This document shows positions 1 to 5,849 of a DNA stretch of 16,026 nt, piece after piece (position 1 is the first letter of the stretch; each line of letters opens with the position of its first letter). The position numbers and the translations under genes are program-made. Under the pieces are notes generated by a model. The model did not search any database and had not been told where the DNA came from. It saw nothing but the letters and a program-made list of their open reading frames with translations. Source of the stretch: a bacterium (lineage in GTDB: Bacteria > Electryoneota > RPQS01); NCBI GenBank assembly GCA_018814465.1, contig JAHIZR010000375.1:1-16026 (forward strand), written 5' to 3'.

Positions 1-683
1 GGCAGGCATCGGTCAGCTACAGTTCGCCAGGAAGGACACCGCGTCATCGCTAAGTTGTGGTTTGCGGGCAGGCATCGGTCAGCTACAGTTCGTTTATCAC
101 AATCGAACAAGACAAGTAAGTTGTGGTTTGCGGGCAGGCATCGGTCAGCTACAGTCAATGCTCTAAGCCACCCTCACCACCCTCAGTTGTGGTTTGCGGG
201 CAGGCATCGGTCAGCTACAGTCTGCGTTCCCATTCGCTTTTCCGAATAGCGGTTGTGGTTTGCGGGCAGGCATCGGTCAGCTACAGTTTTTCGGAGTGGT
301 GATTACGCCGCCTGATGTTGTGGTTTGCGGGCAGGCATCGGTCAGCTACAGTAGATGGACTTGGAATCATTACAACCGCTTGGTTGTGGTTTGCGGGCAG
401 GCATCGGTCAGCTACAGTTCGCCAGGAAGGACACCGCGTCATCGCTAAGTTGTGGTTTGCGGGCAGGCATCGGTCAGCTACAGTGGAAAAACGCTCGTCT
501 TTTCCGCATTTTCAGTTGTGGTTTGCGGGCAGGCATCGGTCAGCTACAGTCGCGCTGCGCAATGCGCTCCATACCCAGCAGTTGTGGTTTGCGGGCAGGC
601 ATCGGTCAGCTACAGTTTTGTTCCGGTCTCCCCCCCCCGTTCACTCAGTTGTGGTTTGCGGGCAGGCATCGGTCAGCTACAGT
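1..683 (+). CRISPR. Type II-C CRISPR array (left end outside window)
   Basis: The repeat is 36 bp, beginning GTTGTGGTTTGCGGG and ending GGTCAGCTACAGT. The window opens inside one repeat (1-23) and then holds ten complete copies with no differences seen, at 54-89, 120-155, 186-221, 252-287, 317-352, 383-418, 449-484, 515-550, 581-616 and 648-683. The ten spacers are 30 nt, except 288-316 (29 nt) and 617-647 (31 nt, with a run of nine C). Spacers 24-53 and 419-448 are identical. The GTTGT...CTACAnT frame resembles Neisseria-type II-C repeats. The tracrRNA anti-repeat at 5135-5154 is complementary to the plus-strand repeat transcript, so mature crRNAs come from the plus strand, running toward cas2. 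The array end lies 48 bp from the cas2 stop. No leader is visible; if one exists upstream it is left of the window. Confidence 0.98.
24..448 (+). repeat. Identical spacer present twice (24-53 and 419-448)
   Basis: Both 30-nt spacers start TCGCCAGGAAGG and end GTCATCGCTAA, and they match at every base. Five different spacers lie between them. The spacers that follow each copy (90-119 and 485-514) differ, so this is not a simple tandem block duplication inside the visible array. Confidence 0.97.
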
Positions 684-731
684 ATACCTTAGCCTAAATC
701 CCGTATTCTCCACTCATTGCAGCCCCAAACC
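684..731. other. Array trailer / cas2 3' flank
   Basis: This 48-bp stretch separates the last CRISPR repeat from the cas2 stop codon. It carries no degenerate extra repeat and no clear hairpin terminator. Plus-strand array transcripts and minus-strand cas transcripts would converge here. Confidence 0.7.
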
Positions 732-1130
732 TCAGAAAAAACTGATCTGATCGGGAGGGCGAAGCGGTTTTCGCATGTATTTTTTCTTGCGCCGCTTCTC
801 CTCCTCGGTCAGGTCGGTTTCATCCTCAGTCTCTTCTATCTCTGTCTGCGGATCATAGTTTGTTGGCCGAAGCGTCCCACAGTAGACTTTAATCCGTTCA
901 AATTGTTTGTCCGTAATCTGTACTACTCGTACCTCGCCATCTGGAGGGATGATCCGAGCGATGCGTTTCTGATGAACGGTAGCGTTTTCTTCGCTGGCAC
1001 AGAAACGCACGAACACCGAGTATTGCATACGATCGAATCCGTCCAGTTCCAGCGCTTTGACGAATTTTCGATACTCAATCCGCGCCTCTTTGGTGTCGAC
1101 CGGCAAATCGAACATCAAGACAAGCCACAT
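732..1130 (-). CDS. cas2: CRISPR-associated endonuclease Cas2, type II-C
   Basis: Cas2 pairs with Cas1 in the spacer-integration complex. The protein opens MWLVLMFDLPVDTKEARIEY, the ferredoxin-like first strand and helix of type II Cas2 with the conserved Asp at residue 8. MQYSVFVR and PPDGEVRVVQITDKQF follow, also typical of the family. The reading frame opens further upstream at a GTG (1154), but the ATG at 1128-1130 is the better start because GGAGGA lies about 10 nt before it. The product is 132 aa. Beyond the core of about 100 residues it has a charged tail, first acidic (EIEETEDETDLTEEE) and then basic (KRRKKKYMRK). Cas1 ends 40 bp upstream, so the two are surely co-transcribed. Confidence 0.95.
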   Translation of the reverse strand: MWLVLMFDLPVDTKEARIEYRKFVKALELDGFDRMQYSVFVRFCASEENATVHQKRIARIIPPDGEVRVVQITDKQFERIKVYCGTLRPTNYDPQTEIEETEDETDLTEEEKRRKKKYMRKPLRPPDQISFF

Positions 1131-1170
1131 AGTTCTGAATCCTCCAAAACTCACTTCGCTCCTCCCGCAC

Positions 1171-2082
1171 TCAATGAAGCTGCTCCGAAGCGACAGGTGA
1201 TGCCGTCGGAATATCGAGCTTCAGTTTCCTCTCGATCAACGCCCGTTTTATCCCTGCCGCATAGAGCTGTAGCGCCACGATAAACGGCAGCGACTTTTTC
1301 CTTACTATCCATTGCGATTCGAAGATTCCGAGCAAACGCCGCTTCGTATCTTTGCTGATCGCAAGCTCTTCACTGTTCTGTTGCGATAGTTGCCGCACAC
1401 ACAAGTCCACAGCAGGGCGGAAGGGTTCCATCAAATCATTAGCCAGACAGTATGCATCGTACTGATTGTGATGATGAATTCCGAGGGCGGGGTGTAATCC
1501 TGTTCCAACAATTGCGCGTGCGACCGCGGCGCGAACAACAGCATACCCGTAATTCAAAAGGGAATTAATTCCGTCAACTTCGGGGTCGCGCCGAAAATCG
1601 TTTCCAAAGAGCAATCGCCAATAAAGCGCGGCAGCTTGCGCTTCGCAATTCTCCGGGTCGCCGCTTTTGACAGCCTTAGCTATTGTCCGAATCATTGTGG
1701 CTGTCTGCCCGACCTGTTCCAAAGTGTGCGCTTGCGCGTCAAGCTTTGCGACGACGATTTGCTGCCAGAGGCGCTTTCTGATCGGCTCCGAAACAGCCGT
1801 TTGCGCCGCAAGTATCCGGCTGTGAAGATTATGTCCTGACAGCGATTGCATGAGGCTCTTCGGCATATGCTTGTTGTCACAGAAGACCACGGCAACATTG
1901 TTTTCCGCGCATAGCTGAAGCAATTGCAGAGTATATGTTATCATAGCATTATCTAAAACAAGTACCCCCAGATCTTCCAGGGGTACTTTGCCGACTTGCT
2001 CGTTATTCTGACGGATTATCAATTGGGAATTTGTGACGCTTAACTGACAATCCGATCCGATTTCCACTACGCGCTTAATCAT
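1171..2082 (-). CDS. cas1: CRISPR-associated integrase Cas1, type II-C
   Basis: Cas1 is the metal-dependent integrase that inserts new spacers into the array with Cas2. From the ATG at 2080-2082 the product is 303 aa starting MIKRVVEIGS. The expected metal-site residues are visible: Glu147 in NCEAQAAALYW, the His cluster near 203-205 in LGIHHHNQYDAY, and Asp216 in LANDLMEPFRP. The frame extends upstream to a TTG at 2103, but the ATG at 2082 has AGGA about 6 nt before it and overlaps the cas9 stop by 8 nt (ATGATTAA), a typical coupled start. The cas9-cas1-cas2 order with no csn2 or cas4 fits subtype II-C. Confidence 0.96.
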   Translation of the reverse strand: MIKRVVEIGSDCQLSVTNSQLIIRQNNEQVGKVPLEDLGVLVLDNAMITYTLQLLQLCAENNVAVVFCDNKHMPKSLMQSLSGHNLHSRILAAQTAVSEPIRKRLWQQIVVAKLDAQAHTLEQVGQTATMIRTIAKAVKSGDPENCEAQAAALYWRLLFGNDFRRDPEVDGINSLLNYGYAVVRAAVARAIVGTGLHPALGIHHHNQYDAYCLANDLMEPFRPAVDLCVRQLSQQNSEELAISKDTKRRLLGIFESQWIVRKKSLPFIVALQLYAAGIKRALIERKLKLDIPTASPVASEQLH

Positions 2083-5000
2083 AGGCATCCTGAATATCAC
2101 CAAGAGGAGAAATTACTATTTTGCGCGGTCGCAAGTTCTTCAACGGGTTAATACTCGACCTTAGATGCGTTGCTTTTTCGTAATCGCTTTTCCTGCTCCT
2201 GAAATCTGCTTCCGTTTCGTCCCGGCGTATTTCAGGGGCGAGCACAGCTGCCGTATGCAGCCGAAAATCTACGACAGGATCGCTCATTTTTTGCACTCGG
2301 TACAATTGTCGTTGCCCTTTAGACTCTAATTCAATCATATCATTAATACAGAGGGACATGACGTATTTCCGATCCGGGCCATGATCCTTTTGAAAAACGG
2401 GGATTCCAGCCTTCGCCCGTCGGGCCGCTTCCACCGTCGAAACAAACTTCCCTTCCCATTTTTTACCATCTTGGCTTTCCAGTATTTCCACATGATGGTT
2501 ACTCCCCAACGAAAAGTATTTGTAAGGAGAGCCGGACGCATCGCAAATTCCCAGCAGTCGGCTCATGTCCATTACTACCGACACACGAACGCTATAGATG
2601 GGAGTCTTACCATCCACATGAAGCAAAGGTCGTTCCACATTACCGAAAGCTTCTTTGAAATTCCCCTGACATTCATCAAGGCGCGCAAGCGCCAAATCCC
2701 TCACGACATCATCGCGAATGTCCTCAAGTTGCTGGCGCTTACTAAAACTACTCAGCGGTTTCCGCACCGCAAACTCCGCTCTGCCGTTTTTGTCAGGAAG
2801 TCCCACTAATCCATAAGCGGTTTCTTCGTGCAAGGCGCCGCTGATCTTGCGAGAGGACGCGTGCGATACGGTGATGGATTCGATGGAACGCCTTACGTCG
2901 TCGAGAAAACCTTCCCACGGCAGAGGCAATTGATAACCTCGTTCAGTCAGACTTGCATTATTGGCACGTTGTGAAAGCTTGGATAATTGCTGAAACAAGC
3001 TTCTGCTCGTCAGCGCAACGACAACAGCATCAACGGCATGATGCCGGTGATCATCGCGAGTCTTGGAGTTATGGCCTTCCAGATTAAGGATTCTGTTCAA
3101 TTGCCAGAGATGCCTCAGGTCCGCCGTGGCGCCACCCTTGCTGATATCAACCGCTATTCCGAGTTGCCTCAGATAGTCCTTGACTTCTTTGCAGATATAG
3201 CGGGTGTCGTTCAATTGCCGTTCAATAAAATCGTCGAGGGAGATTTCCTGTTGCGAAAACTTCCGCTTTTTAGCCTCAGGCATTCCCGCAAAGTTCCTAA
3301 TTCGAACCAAGATACTATCATATTTCTCCGGTGAGCCGGAGTACGCTTCGAACGGACTGAGATTCCGCTTGACATTGCGATTCTCCTCTGCTATGCAAAG
3401 CGTTTTATTCATGAAGGAATCGTCCAGACAGCGACTGTAGGGAAGGATGTGCTCAATGTCAACTTCGCCGGAAAAGAGCATGGCTTCCGATATCGTGCGA
3501 CCTGTGTAGGGGCAGAGCTTGTCAGATTCGTTCCATAGACGATACTTGATGATATCATCGCGTGACGGTTCAGCTCCGTTCATCTGTTCCTGAAACAAAA
3601 TACGCGCTTTCTTGTTTTCCAACTCAAGCTGCTTCTGCAGTTTACTGTGCGCATCTTTCTGCTTCTGGTTCATTTTCATATCTCTTGCCATCTCGACTCG
3701 CACCATGGCTGGCCTGCCGTATTGATCAATGACGGCATTAACAAGCTTTCTTGTTTCCCAAAGTGCCTTCTGAACGACAGGATTTCGCAGATTCGGTGGT
3801 TCGGGCAGACGTTCACTAATCCGTCTTACCTGTTGGTCCGAATGGTTATAACCGGCGGCTTCGCAAGCCTCATCATATCGCAAGCCAGTCTCGAGATGTG
3901 GAAGAATTCTTCTGATCGCCTTCGCCGAGAGACGCGCATATCCTTTTTCCAGTTCGATTTCGGAGAGCTTTCGAATCGTTTCATCATCGAATTGCCAATA
4001 TGTCCGCATGCGGCGCTGGAAACCCTCATCCGGTTCGATCGTCAGCATGTCCTCAATCAATTTATCCTGTTCACGCTCCGAAAACTGAAACCAATTCTCG
4101 CCCAGGGCTTTTTTCATCTTGGCGGCGGTTGTGTTTAAGGGTAGCTTATCCTTTTTCCCTGTCTCGATATTAAATTGAACGTTTTTATGAAGTCCGATTA
4201 ATTGCTTGGCTTTGTGCCACGTCAACGATTCGCCACGGTCAAGCTTTTCAAAAAGCCTTTGCCGATCCTCTAAAGAGAGCTTCTTGCCTTCAATTTCAAG
4301 ATGATTCAGATCCTGCCAGATTCTAAAACGCTGAACGGCAAGCAACGATTTTGCAGCGCGTGAGCGTGACGGTTCAAGCGTGCATTTCCCGACAAGATGT
4401 TTCTGGACTTTGAGCGGGCGTTGATGGAAGAGACACTTAAATATCTTTGCGCGTTTTGCTTCAGTGTAACTACTCGAATCATAGCTCGCCTGTTTGTCCC
4501 AGAGCAGCGAGAATTCGTCCACGTACATTTGTCTTGTTGTATGGAGTTTCCGCTTCTTAAGCATAGTAAAAAGATACTCACCTAACGTGCGACATCCGGT
4601 AGACTTGATCTCTTCATCAAGCGCTTTCATCTGAAGCTTGTAGTCACTGAGTTTTTTCTCGTCCTTGTCTTGGCTGTCTGCTTTGCGATTACTTTTAAAC
4701 CCTCTGCGTTTGTTCAGATGGTATAATACTCGGCCAAATTCAAACAAGGAAAGCTGGTCATCAAGACCTTTTTTGCGCAAGAAGTACGGATCAAAGGCTG
4801 GATTATTTAAGAGCATCGTCAAGTCTTGATCGGATTCGGGCAGCATCTCATATTTGCGCAGTAATCCAAGCAACGCATCACGTCGCATTTTTCGTCGAGC
4901 TACGATTTTTCTTGCGCTTCTGGCTTGGCGTCTTTGGAAGTTCTTAGGAGTTCTCGTTTTTGCTTCTACAGCCTCTTGGAAAATCCTGACCCCACAGCGG

Positions 5001-5101
5001 ACGATGGCGTTTGGCTGCTCATTTGGATCATGGCTGACTAAGGCCCACCCAATCGAGTTCGTCCCTAAATCGAGACCAAGTGTTAAATTCGTCGCTTGCA
5101 T
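2075..5101 (-). CDS. cas9: RNA-guided endonuclease Cas9, compact type II-C (1008 aa)
   Basis: Cas9 cuts double-stranded DNA guided by crRNA:tracrRNA. Domains in order: RuvC-I with Asp11 (LTLGLDLGTNSIGWALV); the arginine-rich bridge helix at about 55-82 (NFQRRQARSARKIVARR); the recognition lobe to about 450; RuvC-II with Glu470 (AMVRVEMARD); HNH at about 525-590 with Asp549, His551 (VDIEHILPYS) and Asn574 (ENRNVKRN); RuvC-III with His688 and Asp691 (HRHHAVDAVVVAL); and a PAM-interacting C-terminal region of about 300 residues. All nuclease residues are present, so the enzyme should be active. At 1008 aa it is in the short range for II-C enzymes. A GGAGG lies 11 nt before the ATG. It overlaps cas1 by 8 nt. 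The PAM cannot be read from this window. Confidence 0.98.
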   Translation of the reverse strand: MQATNLTLGLDLGTNSIGWALVSHDPNEQPNAIVRCGVRIFQEAVEAKTRTPKNFQRRQARSARKIVARRKMRRDALLGLLRKYEMLPESDQDLTMLLNNPAFDPYFLRKKGLDDQLSLFEFGRVLYHLNKRRGFKSNRKADSQDKDEKKLSDYKLQMKALDEEIKSTGCRTLGEYLFTMLKKRKLHTTRQMYVDEFSLLWDKQASYDSSSYTEAKRAKIFKCLFHQRPLKVQKHLVGKCTLEPSRSRAAKSLLAVQRFRIWQDLNHLEIEGKKLSLEDRQRLFEKLDRGESLTWHKAKQLIGLHKNVQFNIETGKKDKLPLNTTAAKMKKALGENWFQFSEREQDKLIEDMLTIEPDEGFQRRMRTYWQFDDETIRKLSEIELEKGYARLSAKAIRRILPHLETGLRYDEACEAAGYNHSDQQVRRISERLPEPPNLRNPVVQKALWETRKLVNAVIDQYGRPAMVRVEMARDMKMNQKQKDAHSKLQKQLELENKKARILFQEQMNGAEPSRDDIIKYRLWNESDKLCPYTGRTISEAMLFSGEVDIEHILPYSRCLDDSFMNKTLCIAEENRNVKRNLSPFEAYSGSPEKYDSILVRIRNFAGMPEAKKRKFSQQEISLDDFIERQLNDTRYICKEVKDYLRQLGIAVDISKGGATADLRHLWQLNRILNLEGHNSKTRDDHRHHAVDAVVVALTSRSLFQQLSKLSQRANNASLTERGYQLPLPWEGFLDDVRRSIESITVSHASSRKISGALHEETAYGLVGLPDKNGRAEFAVRKPLSSFSKRQQLEDIRDDVVRDLALARLDECQGNFKEAFGNVERPLLHVDGKTPIYSVRVSVVMDMSRLLGICDASGSPYKYFSLGSNHHVEILESQDGKKWEGKFVSTVEAARRAKAGIPVFQKDHGPDRKYVMSLCINDMIELESKGQRQLYRVQKMSDPVVDFRLHTAAVLAPEIRRDETEADFRSRKSDYEKATHLRSSINPLKNLRPRKIVISPLGDIQDAYD

Positions 5102-5124
5102 TTTTGCTAAAACCTCCGTATATT
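5096..5124 (+). promoter_or_regulatory. Predicted tracrRNA promoter, overlapping the cas9 start codon
   Basis: TTGCAT (5096-5101) and TATATT (5119-5124) are separated by 17 bp on the plus strand. The second box matches the sigma-70 -10 consensus at five of six positions; the -35 box is weak. Initiation about 7 nt downstream would fall near 5131, just before the anti-repeat. The -35 box covers the reverse complement of the cas9 ATG. Confidence 0.55.
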
Positions 5125-5130
5125 TAGCCC

Positions 5131-5240
5131 GTAGTGTAGCTGACCGATGCCTGCGCTGCTTACCATAATAAGGAGTAATCTCCGCAGGATAAGCCCTTTA
5201 CAGGGTAAACCTTAAAGCCTTCCTCGTGGGGGCTTTTTTA
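5131..5240 (+). ncRNA. tracrRNA of the type II-C locus
   Basis: Positions 5135-5154 (TGTAGCTGACCGATGCCTGC) are the exact reverse complement of repeat positions 15-34. After a bulged segment, CCATAAT (5163-5169) can pair with the first seven repeat bases GTTGTGG, using two G-U pairs, to form the lower stem. Next come a short nexus-like hairpin GGAG-TAAT-CTCC (5172-5183), a second hairpin CCCT-TTAC-AGGG (5194-5205) and a terminator hairpin ending in six T. This order, anti-repeat then AATAAGG then hairpins, parallels Neisseria-type tracrRNAs. The predicted RNA is about 105-110 nt. It is read on the plus strand, away from cas9. The ends are inferred. Confidence 0.92.
5214..5239 (+). terminator. 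Rho-independent terminator of the tracrRNA
   Basis: AAAGCC(TT)CC, loop TCGT, then GGGGGCTTTTTT. The stem is about nine pairs with one mismatch or bulge at the T-G position, followed by a run of T. Confidence 0.85.
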
Positions 5241-5268
5241 ATATAGCACTTTCTTCGATAATTTCTAA
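5240..5268 (-). promoter_or_regulatory. Predicted cas operon promoter (extended -10)
   Basis: On the minus strand TTAGAA (5263-5268) and TATATT (5240-5245) are separated by 17 bp, and TGC directly precedes the -10 box, an extended -10 motif. Initiation near 5233 would give cas9 a leader of about 130 nt antisense to the entire tracrRNA. This is inferred from motifs only. Confidence 0.45.
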
Positions 5269-5328
5269 GAAACCAGTTAGAAACTTAATTCCGATATATA
5301 TCTTTGGTATTATTATACATATGATAGG

Positions 5329-5520
5329 TTAGTAAACCGATTCGCTAGTTCTTGTTACGCCTTCCTCCTCGTATCTTAACCAAATCACGGCGCCAACCCT
5401 CGACGAGTTGTTGTCGCACATGACCACATCTTCTTCGCAGTTTGCTTCGTCATCGTGCCTCTTAATCTTCCAATCGCTATCTAATTCTGTAGATTCACAA
5501 ATACCCCGCAGATTAAACAT
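5329..5520 (-). CDS. Hypothetical small acidic protein (doubtful)
   Basis: A 63-codon frame starts at ATG 5518-5520 directly after an in-frame TAA. The product is acidic with four cysteines (CESTELD, NCEEDVVMCD) and ends GAVIWLRYEEEGVTRTSESVY. Its composition is protein-like, but no ribosome binding site precedes the ATG and I recognise no family. It occupies the AT-rich gap between the cas operon promoter and the kinase gene and faces the cas operon. It could be a real small gene or chance. Confidence 0.3.
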   Translation of the reverse strand: MFNLRGICESTELDSDWKIKRHDDEANCEEDVVMCDNNSSRVGAVIWLRYEEEGVTRTSESVY

Positions 5521-5849
5521 TTACATAAGTTTCGAATTCTTGAAAAGTCCGTCGCGCTGCCTGCGCAGGTTCTGATTTTTTGAGAAAAACCTTGCGAACT
5601 ATTGTAAAACCATGTGGTTTAATGTAAATTAAACCGTTGGTGAACCTCTCTGTCCTGCCTCACCGTCCTGCCTTTTTCTACCTGTCCATTAGTCTTCAGA
5701 CGAGCCATATCCGTTTTCCGGGCTGGGTTGCCATAACGCCTTCGAATGAGAAAACAAGAATAACACAACTCGTCTGACGATCGATGGCTAGACCTTCAGC
5801 TTCTTTTATGCGTTCCGCGCAGTCACGCTATCAGAATAAGGAAATGTGC
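5521..5849. other. Non-coding gap upstream of the kinase gene
   Basis: No convincing gene. It contains the nested inverted repeats at 5607-5641, a 9-mer-like direct repeat GTCCTGCCT (5652-5660 and 5665-5673), and a widely spaced inverted repeat TCAGACGAG (5696-5704) / CTCGTCTGA (5769-5777). The first ATG of the downstream frame (5784) lies here but has no good ribosome binding site. The dyads suggest a regulated promoter region; no clear -35/-10 pair was found. Confidence 0.5.
5607..5641. promoter_or_regulatory. Nested inverted repeats, possible operator
   Basis: AAACCA-TG-TGGTTT (5607-5620) and GGTTTAAT-GTAA-ATTAAACC (5616-5635) are both perfect dyads that share the central GGTTT. ACCA (5609-5612) can also pair with TGGT (5638-5641) outside the second dyad. 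Three related half-sites in 35 bp upstream of the kinase gene look like a regulator binding region, or alternative hairpins in a leader RNA. Confidence 0.4.

Noticed and set aside
561..571. 11-nt match (ATGCGCTCCAT) between spacer 551-580 and the hairpin at 10356-10386
   Set aside because: A match this short is expected by chance at appreciable frequency in a window of this size; not evidence of self-targeting.
617..647. 31-nt spacer with a run of nine C
   Set aside because: The extra base is most simply a homopolymer slip or sequencing error; not a separate signal.
1..750. Several overlapping plus-strand ORFs of 64-131 codons in the array
   Set aside because: They are translations of CRISPR repeats and show the repeated peptides WFAGRHRSATV or CGLRAGIGQLQ; not genes.
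717..1283. 188-codon plus-strand ORF
   Set aside because: It is antisense to cas2 and the end of cas1, both firmly identified.
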